Shown: piece after piece, positions 25,952 to 35,008 of the stretch
Position numbering within the stretch: the first letter of the stretch is position 1
Layout of the letters: each line of letters begins with the position of its first letter
DNA from: a methanogenic archaeon mixed culture ISO4-G1
Lineage (GTDB): Archaea > Thermoplasmatota > Thermoplasmata > Methanomassiliicoccales > Methanomethylophilaceae
Assembly (NCBI GenBank): GCA_001563305.1
Contig: CP013703.1
Location: 124,001 to 188,000 of the forward strand
Reading direction: 5' to 3'
DNA: 64,000 nucleotides
Notes under the pieces: model-generated
What the model was told of the DNA's origin: nothing
The model's database searches: none
Seen by the model: only the letters and a program-made list of their open reading frames with translations
Program-made: the position numbers and the translations under genes

Positions 25952-27106
25952 ATGGCAGATTCACTTGTACCGGTTTTGGAAGCACAAGAGAAGATGGACA
26001 CAGACAAGATGTGGGTCATCTGGGGACCTCAGCACCCCTTCTCCCACGGTCTCTGGACACTCAAGCTCAAGATCGACGGAGAGTTCTGTATCGACGCCGA
26101 CCCCATCGTGGGATACCTTCACCGCGGATGGGAGAAGGAGACCGAGAACAGGGACTACGCTAGGATCATCCCTATGACGGACCGTCTCTGTTACTGTGCG
26201 TCAATGACATATTCACATCTCTACTGCATGACAGTGGAGAAGGCACTGGGAATCGACATCCCCGAGAAGGCCAAGTACATCCGTATCGTGGCCGACGAGG
26301 TTTGCCGTATCCAGTCACACCTGATGTGGCTCGCCGCGGTCGGTACCGACATGGGTAACCTGACCGTCTTCCTGTGGGCCATGAGGGAGAGGGAGTACTT
26401 CCTCGATCTCAACGTCAAGCTCTGCGGTCAGAGGATGACCACCAACTTCCCCCGTATCGGAGGTGTCAGGAACGACACGACCGAGCTGTTCGACAGGGAT
26501 ATCCTGAGGACAGTCGACAGGTTCGAGAAGGCCATGTGGGACATCATCTACCTGATCGACGACTCGTCCGTCTTCGTATCAAGGATGAGGAAGATCAGCT
26601 ACCTGACACGCGAGCAGTGTGCCAACATGGGTCTTACGGGTCCCGCAATGAGGGGCTGCGGAGTCGATTTCGATATCCGCCGTGACGACCCCTACGACAA
26701 CTACGACAAGGTGGACTTCGAGGTCCCTGTCCTCAACAAGGAGAGCAAGGTCGGAGACACCTACGACAGGTACATGATCCGTATCGAGGAGATGTTCCAG
26801 TCCTGCGACATCATCAGGCAGGCGGTCCAGAAGATCAATGCTCTGGGTAAGAACGCACCCTACAGGATCAAGACCCCCACCAAGGTCCCCGCCGGAACCA
26901 CATTCGGAAGGCTCGAGGATCCCCGTGGAGAGTCCATCATGTATCTGGCATCGGACGGAACGGACAAGCCTTACAGGCTCAAGGTCCGCAGTCCGATCTT
27001 TACGAACGTTTCATGCTCCAAGGTCATGTGCCAAGGTGTCAGGATCGCCGATGTTCCGGCCGTCCTCGCACAGATCGACATGTGCCTCGGAGAGACGGAC
27101 AGGTGA
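25952..27106 (+). CDS. fpoD: Fpo complex subunit D (49-kDa type)
   Basis: This 384-residue homologue of NuoD and the hydrogenase large subunit contains G-P-Q-H-P-F-S-H-G near residue 28, H-R-G-W-E-K near 58, and the R-x-x-x-R-I pattern. It lacks the four Ni-Fe-binding cysteines, as expected for a complex I type subunit. With FpoB it shapes the carrier-reduction site. ATG 25952 follows GAGTGAGA; GTG 25943 is an upstream alternative. Confidence 0.93.
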   Translation: MADSLVPVLEAQEKMDTDKMWVIWGPQHPFSHGLWTLKLKIDGEFCIDADPIVGYLHRGWEKETENRDYARIIPMTDRLCYCASMTYSHLYCMTVEKALGIDIPEKAKYIRIVADEVCRIQSHLMWLAAVGTDMGNLTVFLWAMREREYFLDLNVKLCGQRMTTNFPRIGGVRNDTTELFDRDILRTVDRFEKAMWDIIYLIDDSSVFVSRMRKISYLTREQCANMGLTGPAMRGCGVDFDIRRDDPYDNYDKVDFEVPVLNKESKVGDTYDRYMIRIEEMFQSCDIIRQAVQKINALGKNAPYRIKTPTKVPAGTTFGRLEDPRGESIMYLASDGTDKPYRLKVRSPIFTNVSCSKVMCQGVRIADVPAVLAQIDMCLGETDR

Positions 27107-27111
27107 GATGA

Positions 27112-28275
27112 ATGGCAGATTATTCGTCAATATTGGACTGGATCAACTACTCCAACCCTTACGACAACCCGTTCACGCCGTTCCTCACGGACAACCTGCC
27201 CTACGACATATGCTACGGACTGTGGGAGATCCTGGGCGGAACCCTCGCCTGGCTCATCAACCTTCTGTTCCCCGACAACTGGCTCTCGAAGTGGCTGCTC
27301 TGTGACGAGGTCATGGTGCTGTTCTCTCTGCTTCTGTTCATGTTGGTCATATTCATCGTGGCATTCGTCGTCGTCCTGCTGAACCTATGGATGGAGCGTA
27401 AGGTCCTCGGAAGGCTCATGGACAGACGCGGAACCATGATAGGAATGAAAGGATTCCTGCAGTGTGTCGCCGACGGTCTGAAGACCTTCATGAAGGAGAA
27501 CACAATCCCCGCGAAGGTCGACAAGATGACATACATGTGGTGTGTCTCCCTTATCGTCGGTCTTTCATGTTTCGTCGCTTGTATGGTCCCCCTGTCCGAC
27601 AGGTGGTACGTCGTCAACTACGACTCAGGACTTCTTATCATCATGGCGTTCTACGCCCTCGCACCGTTCTTCATCCTGGTTTCCGGATGGGCACAGAACA
27701 ACAAGTACTCCCTTATCGGAGGACTGAGGGCAGCGGAACTGATGATCTCCTACGAGGTCCCGATGCTGATCATCATCGCGACGATCTCGCTCCTGGCCGG
27801 CAGCTTCAACATCGGAGAGATCGTCGCCGTTCAGGACACGGTCTGGTTCATCATCCCCCAGTTCCTCGGATTCATCGTCTTCTTCTTCTGCGCAATCGCA
27901 GAGTGTGAGAGGCCCCCCTTCGACATCGCGGAGGCAGAGACCGAGCTGGTCGAGGGATGGCAGACCGAATACGCAGGAATGAAATGGGGACTCATCATGC
28001 TCGCAGACTACCTCAGGGGATCCGTCTCCTGTGGAATGGTCGCGATCATGTTCCTCGGAGGATGGACCATCCCCTTCATCGGCGGAACGGCCCTTCCCGA
28101 GATCGTGTTCCTGATCAAGGCGTGGTTCGTCTTCTTCCTGATGATCCTCATCAGAGGAGCGATCGCCCGTGTCAGGCCCGACCAGATCCTGAACTTGGGA
28201 TGGAAGGTCTTCATGCCCCTGGCGGTATTCAACCTGGCTATTGCCGTTCTCCTTAAGATCGGAGGTGTGTACTGA
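27112..28275 (+). CDS. fpoH: Fpo complex subunit H
   Basis: This 387-residue membrane protein with about eight to nine hydrophobic helices matches NuoH/FpoH. Markers are W-M-E-R-K-V-L-G-R-L near residue 95, the C-E-R-P-P-F-D-I-A-E-A-E-x-E-L-V-E-G motif near 265, and R-x-R-P-D-Q near the end. It connects the hydrophilic arm to the membrane arm and lines the carrier channel. The N-terminus is about 60 residues longer than in many relatives. Its stop overlaps the fpoI start. Confidence 0.93.
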   Translation: MADYSSILDWINYSNPYDNPFTPFLTDNLPYDICYGLWEILGGTLAWLINLLFPDNWLSKWLLCDEVMVLFSLLLFMLVIFIVAFVVVLLNLWMERKVLGRLMDRRGTMIGMKGFLQCVADGLKTFMKENTIPAKVDKMTYMWCVSLIVGLSCFVACMVPLSDRWYVVNYDSGLLIIMAFYALAPFFILVSGWAQNNKYSLIGGLRAAELMISYEVPMLIIIATISLLAGSFNIGEIVAVQDTVWFIIPQFLGFIVFFFCAIAECERPPFDIAEAETELVEGWQTEYAGMKWGLIMLADYLRGSVSCGMVAIMFLGGWTIPFIGGTALPEIVFLIKAWFVFFLMILIRGAIARVRPDQILNLGWKVFMPLAVFNLAIAVLLKIGGVY

Positions 28276-29015
28276 TGGCGATGAAATATCTTGACAAGTA
28301 TCCTAAGAACCTCGCCAAGAGCCTTTGGATCATGAAGCCCGTGGTCACCGCCTTCAAGCTTTTCTGCAAGACGGTCGTCCACAGACCCGTCACCGTCCTG
28401 TACCCCTACGAGAAGGAGTGGATCCCGGAGAACTACCGTGGACGCCCCGGACTCAGGTTCGACAAGTGCGTTGGATGCGGAATGTGCGCACGCATGTGCG
28501 TCACGCAGGCCATCAAGCTCATCGAGGTCGACGACGACAACGGCAACAAGGTCATGAGGCCCCAGATCAACATCGGAAGGTGCGCATTCTGCGGATACTG
28601 CGCAGAGTACTGCCCCGTCGACGCCATGACGGTCACGCCGATCTACGAGCTCGCGGAGTACACCAGGTACGATCTGATCTACGGACCCAGAAGGCTCAAT
28701 TATGAGAACACGACCCCCGGAATGGAGGTCAAACTTGAGGTGACCCTCCCCTCGGACATCGCCAACGGCAATCCCGAGAGGCGCGTGCACATCTTCGATG
28801 TGGACAAGCCGGAGCTCACCGACAGCAAGTGCATCGGATGTAAGAAGTGCTCCAAGGTCTGCCCCGTCGAGGCCATCACGATGGTCGAGAAGGGTGTCAA
28901 CGACAAGGGAAGGCCTATCGTTCGTCCGGAATTCGACAACAGCAAGTGCATCTCATGCAAGAACTGCGTGGACGCCTGTCCTAAGGATGCGCTTCAGATC
29001 AAGGAGGTGCTCTGA
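28275..29015 (+). CDS. fpoI: Fpo complex subunit I with four [4Fe-4S] motifs
   Basis: This 246-residue ferredoxin-like subunit has two typical NuoI/FpoI cluster motifs, near residues 65 (C-x2-C-x2-C-x3-C-V) and 103 (C-x2-C-x2-C-x3-C-P). They are followed by a second ferredoxin module with two more, near 186 and 225. Ordinary FpoI/NuoI carries two clusters in roughly 130-180 residues, so this protein has an added two-cluster C-terminal domain. In a complex without FpoF the extra clusters could accept electrons from ferredoxin or from heterodisulfide-reductase-type partners. Overlapping TGATG joins it to fpoH and fpoJ. Confidence 0.92.
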   Translation: MAMKYLDKYPKNLAKSLWIMKPVVTAFKLFCKTVVHRPVTVLYPYEKEWIPENYRGRPGLRFDKCVGCGMCARMCVTQAIKLIEVDDDNGNKVMRPQINIGRCAFCGYCAEYCPVDAMTVTPIYELAEYTRYDLIYGPRRLNYENTTPGMEVKLEVTLPSDIANGNPERRVHIFDVDKPELTDSKCIGCKKCSKVCPVEAITMVEKGVNDKGRPIVRPEFDNSKCISCKNCVDACPKDALQIKEVL

Positions 29016-29356
29016 TGGGTGTCATTTGGGATGCTCTCACGTGGCTCTGGAACGGACTCGTGGATTTCGCGGATTACACATACTACAATCTCGATCTCCT
29101 CGCATTCCTGATCCTGGCCGCTGTGACAATACTGGCGGCTCTGTATGTCGTACATGACAAGGAGGTCATGCACAGCGCGTTCTACCTGGCATTGGTGTTC
29201 TTCTGCGTGGGACTCTTCTACTTCTTCCTTGAAGCGGAGTTCCTCGGAGTCATCCAGATGCTGGTGTACGTCGGTGCGATCACCATCCTGTTCGCATTCA
29301 GCGTCATGCTTACTAGAAGATATATCGTAACAAAGGAGGATGAGTCCGATGAGTAA
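29015..29356 (+). CDS. fpoJ: Fpo complex subunit J, N-terminal half
   Basis: This 113-residue protein with three hydrophobic helices matches the first half of NuoJ: H-S-A-F-Y-L-A-L-V-F, F-L-E-A-E-F-L-G-V-I-Q-M-L-V-Y-V-G-A-I near residue 70. The gene is split in two, as in Methanosarcina fpo operons. The last codons overlap the second J gene's ribosome site. Confidence 0.9.
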   Translation: MGVIWDALTWLWNGLVDFADYTYYNLDLLAFLILAAVTILAALYVVHDKEVMHSAFYLALVFFCVGLFYFFLEAEFLGVIQMLVYVGAITILFAFSVMLTRRYIVTKEDESDE

Positions 29357-29627
29357 GAGGACAACAACCGGTCTGCTCGTCGCGGGCCTCATGCTCGTTG
29401 TGCTGGTCGGAGGAATCATGACCGCCAACATGGAGACGGCCTCTGACGTTCCCGTTGAGCTGGAGACATTCAGCGACAACATCTGGGACGGGGACGAGCT
29501 CTCCCAGAACAGCCTTCCGTACGTCATATTCGAGCAGTACGGATTCGTGCTCATACCCCTGGCCATACTGATGTTCGGTGCAATGGTCGGCGGTGTGGTC
29601 ATTTCGAAAGAGGAGGTCGAAGAATGA
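29349..29627 (+). CDS. fpoJ: Fpo complex subunit J, C-terminal half
   Basis: This 92-residue protein has two hydrophobic helices joined by an acidic loop, ending in a short charged tail. It corresponds to the second half of NuoJ by position and topology more than by motif. ATG 29349 is chosen because AAAGGAGG ends immediately before the earlier ATG 29340, too close to serve it. Start of fpoK overlaps the stop. Confidence 0.82.
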   Translation: MSKRTTTGLLVAGLMLVVLVGGIMTANMETASDVPVELETFSDNIWDGDELSQNSLPYVIFEQYGFVLIPLAILMFGAMVGGVVISKEEVEE

Positions 29628-29932
29628 TCCCGATGGAGTATTTCCTCGTCCTCTCGGCGATCCTGTTCGTCATCGGTGCGTACGGGGTCCTCACAAAGAG
29701 CAACGCGATCGTCGTCCTGATGTGTATCGAGCTCATGCTCAACGCCGCGAACATCAACTTCGTGACGTTCGCAGCATACAACGTGGACATCATCGGACAG
29801 GCGTTCGTCATCATGTCGATCTCCGTGGCAGCCGCAGAGGTGGCCGTCGGTATCGCCATCCTGCTCAACGCATACAAGCACAGGAAGACAACCGAGCTCG
29901 ACGATGCCGAGCTCACGACGATGAGGTGGTAA
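29624..29932 (+). CDS. fpoK: Fpo complex subunit K
   Basis: This 102-residue NuoK homologue has three membrane helices, including G-A-Y-G-V-L-T-K-S-N and the conserved glutamates in M-C-I-E-L-M-L-N-A-A-N-I-N and V-A-A-A-E-V-A-V-G. These buried Glu residues belong to the proton-translocation path. The first codon overlaps the preceding stop. Confidence 0.93.
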   Translation: MIPMEYFLVLSAILFVIGAYGVLTKSNAIVVLMCIELMLNAANINFVTFAAYNVDIIGQAFVIMSISVAAAEVAVGIAILLNAYKHRKTTELDDAELTTMRW

Positions 29933-29933
29933 G

Positions 29934-31940
29934 ATGATCGTTGAATTCACATGGTTAGTACCCTTCATCCCGATGATGTGCTTCCTGATCATAGGAATAA
30001 TCGGAAGGAAGACCCCCGAGAAGGGAGGTTACATCGCGATCGGCGGAGCGCTCGCAGCGTTCCTCGTCGCGGTAGGAGTCTCCTACGAGTACCTCACCAG
30101 CGACGCCTACGCGGCCGGACAGCCCATCTACGAGTCCATCCGCTGGTTCGCGATCGGTGACTACACCCTCAACCTCGGATACTACGTCGACGGCCTCACA
30201 TGCGCTATGATGCTGTTCTCGTCCTTCATCTCCACACTGATCTTCATCTATTCGATCGGATACATGCACGACCAGGGAGAGAGGAAGAACAGGTACTATG
30301 CAGAGGTCTCGCTGTTCCTTACCGGAATGCTCGGACTGATCGTCTCAAGCAACTTCCTCGAGCTGTTCATCTTCTGGGAAGTCATGGGACTCTGTTCCTA
30401 CCTGCTGATCGGATTCTGGTCCTTCAGGCACGACCTGGGAGACGAGGCATCCGCCAACGCAGCTTCCGCAGCGAAGAAGGCATTCCTCGTCACCCGTATG
30501 GGAGACGTGTGCCTGATGGGAGGACTGTTCGTCTTCCTCAACCTGTTCCACAGCCTCGACTACACGACCCTCTTCGAGTCAGCAGAGGCTGTCGCAGCCG
30601 CGAACCCCGAGATGATGACCCTTGGTCTCCTCCTCATGTTCGGAGGAGTCATCGGTAAGAGCGCTCAGTTCCCGCTGCACGACTGGCTCCCCGACGCGAT
30701 GGCCGGTCCTACCACCGTATCGTCACTCATCCACGCCGCGACAATGGTCAAGGCCGGAGTGTACCTTGTGGCAAGGGGCTTCCCGCTGTACGTCATGGAC
30801 GCCAACGTAATGCTCTTCGTCGGAATCATCGGAGGACTCACCGCATTCATCGCGGCCACGATGGCTCTGAACAACATGAACATCAAGAAGGTCCTCGCAT
30901 ACTCCACCGTCTCACAGCTCGGATACATGATCCTCGCTCTCGGAGCCGGCGGATACCTCTGGGCACTCGGATACGAGGAGCTCGGAGCGCTCGGATTCTT
31001 CGCAGGATGCTTCCACATGATCAACCACGCCTTCTTCAAGGCCCTCCTGTTCATGGGCTCCGGTTCCGTCATCCACGGATGCGGAACAGAGGACATGAGG
31101 CTCATGGGCGGCCTGTTCAAGAAGATGAAGATCACGGCAACGACAATGCTCTTTGGATGTCTGTCCATCGCCGGAATCCCCATATTCAGCGGATTCTGGT
31201 CCAAGGATCTCGTCATCGATGTGGCAATGGCGGCGTTCAACAACGGCACCGGAGACGCGGCGACCTGGTTCATCGTCCTCTGGATCCTGGCGGTCATCAC
31301 AGCCTTCATGACTGCGTTCTACATGTTCCGCATGTGGTTCATGACCTTCCTCGGAGAGCCCCGCGAGAACGCGCTGCACTGCCACGGTGAGTCACCCAAG
31401 ACGATGACCATGCCCCTCGTGATCCTGGCGGTATTCGCTCTCATCAGCGGTCTGTTCATGTTCTTCGGACTTGACGGAATGCTCGCATTCCAGGGAGTCC
31501 AGATCGACGGAGTCGAGCATGGAATCGAACTCTTCACGAACCCGTTCACATACCTCACCCTCGCGCTCGCGGCGGTCGGTATCGGAATCGCATACCTCAT
31601 GTACGTGAAGAAGACACTCAACCCCGGAAAGTTCAACAAGAACGGAGAGTCATGGCTCTACAAGGCACTCGCCAAGAGATGGTGGTTCCCCGACATGTAC
31701 AACCAGATCTCATGGAAGGTCGGTTATGGTGTCGCCAAGGGAGTCAACTACATCGACAGGCAGATCGTCGACGGAACCGTCAACGGTCTCTCCGGAGCGG
31801 TCGTCGGAGGCGGAGACGTCATGAGCAAGGTCCAGACCGGACACGTTCAGGACTACTCCTCCATCGTCATGCTCGGAGTCTCGGTGCTTTCAGTGCTCTT
31901 CCTTGTACTCGTTCTGGTATTAGGAGGTGCATTGGCATGA
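29934..31940 (+). CDS. fpoL: Fpo complex subunit L (antiporter-like)
   Basis: This 668-residue protein with about 16 hydrophobic helices is the NuoL/FpoL homologue. It has the F-W-E-x-M-G-L-C-S-Y-L-L-I-G-F-W glutamate helix, G-K-S-A-Q-F-P-L-H-D-W-L-P-D-A-M-A-G-P-T near residue 240, and the long C-terminal lateral-helix region. It is one of three antiporter-like proton channels. Overlaps fpoM by ATGA. Confidence 0.95.
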   Translation: MIVEFTWLVPFIPMMCFLIIGIIGRKTPEKGGYIAIGGALAAFLVAVGVSYEYLTSDAYAAGQPIYESIRWFAIGDYTLNLGYYVDGLTCAMMLFSSFISTLIFIYSIGYMHDQGERKNRYYAEVSLFLTGMLGLIVSSNFLELFIFWEVMGLCSYLLIGFWSFRHDLGDEASANAASAAKKAFLVTRMGDVCLMGGLFVFLNLFHSLDYTTLFESAEAVAAANPEMMTLGLLLMFGGVIGKSAQFPLHDWLPDAMAGPTTVSSLIHAATMVKAGVYLVARGFPLYVMDANVMLFVGIIGGLTAFIAATMALNNMNIKKVLAYSTVSQLGYMILALGAGGYLWALGYEELGALGFFAGCFHMINHAFFKALLFMGSGSVIHGCGTEDMRLMGGLFKKMKITATTMLFGCLSIAGIPIFSGFWSKDLVIDVAMAAFNNGTGDAATWFIVLWILAVITAFMTAFYMFRMWFMTFLGEPRENALHCHGESPKTMTMPLVILAVFALISGLFMFFGLDGMLAFQGVQIDGVEHGIELFTNPFTYLTLALAAVGIGIAYLMYVKKTLNPGKFNKNGESWLYKALAKRWWFPDMYNQISWKVGYGVAKGVNYIDRQIVDGTVNGLSGAVVGGGDVMSKVQTGHVQDYSSIVMLGVSVLSVLFLVLVLVLGGALA

Positions 31941-33427
31941 TACTATCAGCTCTGATCATCGTACCCCTGATAGGTGCAATTCTGTCCCTGCTCATGGGCG
32001 GATCCAGGGAGAAGCTCGCGAAATACGTCGCGATCGCCTTCTCCGCGATCACGCTCGTCATGGCGGTGCTGCTCACCTTCGGAATGTTCGGTGACTTCGC
32101 GGACCTTTCGGAATCCTTCGTATGGATCTCCAACGATGCATTCGTCATCAACTACGCCCTCGCAGTGGACGGTCTCAGCATCCTCATGGTGTTCCTGACC
32201 GCACTGCTCGTGCTCCTCGTCAACATATTCTCGTTGGACGAGCACAGGGAGAACAACAACTACTTCTACGCCCTGATCATGGCGATGGAGGTCGGACTCC
32301 TCGGCGTCTACATGGCCGCGGACTACTTCCTCTTCTACATCATGTGGGAGGTCACCCTCATCCCGATGTACTTCATGATCTCATGGTACGGAGGACCTCG
32401 CAGGCACTACTCTGCGATCAAGTTCTTCATCTACACTCACGTGGCGTCCCTGGTCATGCTCATCGGTATCTTCGCGATGGGATACATGTCCGTAGCGCCC
32501 GGAGAGGCAGTCGACATGTCCTTCGAGGCAGTCAAGGCCGGAATCGGTTCGGCATCGCTCGGACTCCAGTCCCTGGTGTTCGCCCTGCTGTTCTTCGGAT
32601 TCATGGTCAAGATGCCGTCCGTTCCCTTCCACACATGGCTTCCGGATGCCCACACAGAGGCACCCACCGAGGGATCCGTCCTTCTGGCCGGAGTCATGCT
32701 TAAGATGGGATCCTACGGTATCATACGCATCTGTGTCGAGGCACTGCCCGACGCTGCCGCATACTGGCAGTGGGTGATCATCGCGATCGCCATCATATCC
32801 ATAATCTACGGAGCCTACGGATGTATCGCTCAGACCGACCTGAAGAAGATGGTCGCATTCTCGTCCATCAGCCACATGGGAATGGTCATGCTCGGTATCG
32901 GATGCCTTTCCGACGCCGGAATAACATTCGCGGTCTTCCAGATGTTCGCACACGGTCTCATCACCGCCATGCTGTTTATGGTGTGCGGTATGACCGGACA
33001 CAAGGTAGGAACCAGAGAGATCCCCCTCCTGGGAGGTCTCGCAGGAAGGATGCCCGTCTACGCGACCTTCATGATGATCGCGTTCATGGCGTCCCTCGGA
33101 CTGCCCGGACTCGTAGGATTCTGGGGAGAGTTCCCTGTCATCATGGCGTTCTACGAGTTCATCCTCGCGAACGACGTGCTCTGGATGCTCCTGTTCTGTA
33201 TGCTGTCCCTCATGCTGACCGCAGGATACTACCTGTGGGCAATGCAGAGGACCCTGTTCGGACCCGAGACAACCAAGATCGACCTCAGCAAGGCACACGA
33301 CGTCGGACACTTCGAGTTCGCCGCACTGCTGATCCTCTCGATCCTGGTCGCATTCTTCGGAGTCTGGCCTGACGCAGCACTGCAGTTCATCGAACCATAC
33401 ACCGACCTGTTGATGGGGGTGATCTGA
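31937..33427 (+). CDS. fpoM: Fpo complex subunit M (antiporter-like)
   Basis: This 496-residue NuoM homologue has about 14 helices. It contains the W-E-V-T-L-I-P-M-Y-F helix with the conserved Glu, K-M-P-S-V-P-F-H-T-W-L-P-D-A-H-T-E-A-P-T near residue 225, and the S-S-I-S-H-M-G motif. ATG 31937 is the first codon overlapping the fpoL stop, and hydrophobic helix 1 begins at once. It translocates protons in the membrane arm. Confidence 0.95.
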   Translation: MILSALIIVPLIGAILSLLMGGSREKLAKYVAIAFSAITLVMAVLLTFGMFGDFADLSESFVWISNDAFVINYALAVDGLSILMVFLTALLVLLVNIFSLDEHRENNNYFYALIMAMEVGLLGVYMAADYFLFYIMWEVTLIPMYFMISWYGGPRRHYSAIKFFIYTHVASLVMLIGIFAMGYMSVAPGEAVDMSFEAVKAGIGSASLGLQSLVFALLFFGFMVKMPSVPFHTWLPDAHTEAPTEGSVLLAGVMLKMGSYGIIRICVEALPDAAAYWQWVIIAIAIISIIYGAYGCIAQTDLKKMVAFSSISHMGMVMLGIGCLSDAGITFAVFQMFAHGLITAMLFMVCGMTGHKVGTREIPLLGGLAGRMPVYATFMMIAFMASLGLPGLVGFWGEFPVIMAFYEFILANDVLWMLLFCMLSLMLTAGYYLWAMQRTLFGPETTKIDLSKAHDVGHFEFAALLILSILVAFFGVWPDAALQFIEPYTDLLMGVI

Positions 33428-33428
33428 A

Positions 33429-34916
33429 ATGGTAGCTGAAATAATCGAATCCATATTCGGCGATCTCACGCCGCTGGCGACGATGATCATCATCGGTATC
33501 GCCGCACTCGCCCTCCCCGGAATACAGATGTTCGGAAAGAGGCACACCGCAACTTGGGCATTCACCCTGATCATGGTCCTCGTGGCCATGATCATCGACA
33601 TGTGCCTGCTGGTCGACGGCTACGCCGGAGAGTACATGGGTGTCAGGTTCACCGGATACTCCTCGCTGCTCGGTCTCCTGTTCCTCATCGTGCTGTTCAT
33701 GACCATCCTGGTCTCCAACAGCAGCGTTGAGACGACGAGGAACCACGCAGGAGCGTACTACTCCCTGCTGTGCGGTGCATCGCTCGGTATGCTGTTCGTC
33801 GCAAGCTCCACCAACCTCCTGACGATCTTCGTCGGAGTCGAGCTCACCAGTATCTCGTCCTACGCGCTCGTCGCACTGAAGAGGAAGGACGGAAGGGCCT
33901 CCGAGGCCGCGGTCAAGTACGCCATCATCGGCGGAATGTCTACTGCCCTGACCCTCTACGGTATCTCCATGCTCTACGGAATCACCGGTTCCGTCGACAT
34001 CGCGGAGATCGCGGCGTTCCTCGCAGGCTATGATGTGACCTGGATGGTCGGAATCGCGTTCATCTGCATGATCGCAGGTTACGGATTCAAGATTGCAGCG
34101 GTGCCCTTCCACATGTGGGCACCCGATGTGTACGAGGGAGCGGCCACACCTGTCTCGATGTTCCTCGCGACCGGATCCAAGAAGATGGGTCTGTCCGTGT
34201 TCATCCAGGTGTTCATGGTCATGCTCATCGCGCTGACGGTCTCCGAGAACGTTCTCGCAGAGGCCACGCAGTACCTCTTCGCAATCATCGCGGCCTTCAC
34301 GATGACCGTCGGAAACGTCGTCGCCATCGCGCAGACCAACATCAAGAGGATGCTCGCGTACTCGTCCATCGCGCAGGCAGGATACATCATGATCATCCTG
34401 GCGGTCATGACACCCCAGGCAGAGGCAGCCGGAGTCTTCCACATGTTCACCCACGTGTTCATGAAGGGAGGAGCCTTCCTCATAGTCGGTGCACTCATCT
34501 GTGCCGGACTCGGAGAGAAGATCTCGGACTACAAGGGACTCGCAAAGAGGGCTCCCTTCCTGGCAGCCGCCATGATGCTGTTCCTGTTCTCACTGGCAGG
34601 AATCCCGCCCCTCGCAGGATTCACCTCCAAGTTCTTCCTGTTCGCCTCGGCGATCGGAGAGCCCGGAGCCGCCAACGGAACATGGGTATGGCTCGCATTC
34701 GTCGCGATCCTCAACTCGGCCATCTCACTGTACTACTACGCAAGGGTAGTCAAGGCGATGTACATCGAGAAGGGAGCGACCACAGAGAAGATCAAGATCC
34801 CCAAGCCGTTCCTGGCAGCGATCCTGATCTGTCTGGTATTCGTCATCGTGCTCGGAGTCTACCCCGACCTGATCTTCGGATACTGCGAGGCCTCGTTCGC
34901 CGGACTGTTCATCTGA
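33429..34916 (+). CDS. fpoN: Fpo complex subunit N (antiporter-like)
   Basis: This 495-residue NuoN homologue carries F-V-G-V-E-L-T-S-I-S-S-Y-A-L-V near residue 138, A-A-V-P-F-H-M-W-A-P-D-V-Y-E-G-A near 227, and the Y-S-S-I-A-Q-A-G segment. It is the last fpo gene. No fpoO or fpoF follows, so the complex is a headless form like that described for Methanomassiliicoccales. A short pyrimidine-rich intergenic stretch then separates the prenyl genes. Confidence 0.95.
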   Translation: MVAEIIESIFGDLTPLATMIIIGIAALALPGIQMFGKRHTATWAFTLIMVLVAMIIDMCLLVDGYAGEYMGVRFTGYSSLLGLLFLIVLFMTILVSNSSVETTRNHAGAYYSLLCGASLGMLFVASSTNLLTIFVGVELTSISSYALVALKRKDGRASEAAVKYAIIGGMSTALTLYGISMLYGITGSVDIAEIAAFLAGYDVTWMVGIAFICMIAGYGFKIAAVPFHMWAPDVYEGAATPVSMFLATGSKKMGLSVFIQVFMVMLIALTVSENVLAEATQYLFAIIAAFTMTVGNVVAIAQTNIKRMLAYSSIAQAGYIMIILAVMTPQAEAAGVFHMFTHVFMKGGAFLIVGALICAGLGEKISDYKGLAKRAPFLAAAMMLFLFSLAGIPPLAGFTSKFFLFASAIGEPGAANGTWVWLAFVAILNSAISLYYYARVVKAMYIEKGATTEKIKIPKPFLAAILICLVFVIVLGVYPDLIFGYCEASFAGLFI

Positions 34917-35008
34917 GAAACGATCCAACAAACCCCTTACCAAACCTCTTACATCTTCTATCCAGTGCATCTGAAAAGCATTAAGTACGCCACGCCGATA
35001 CATCGACA

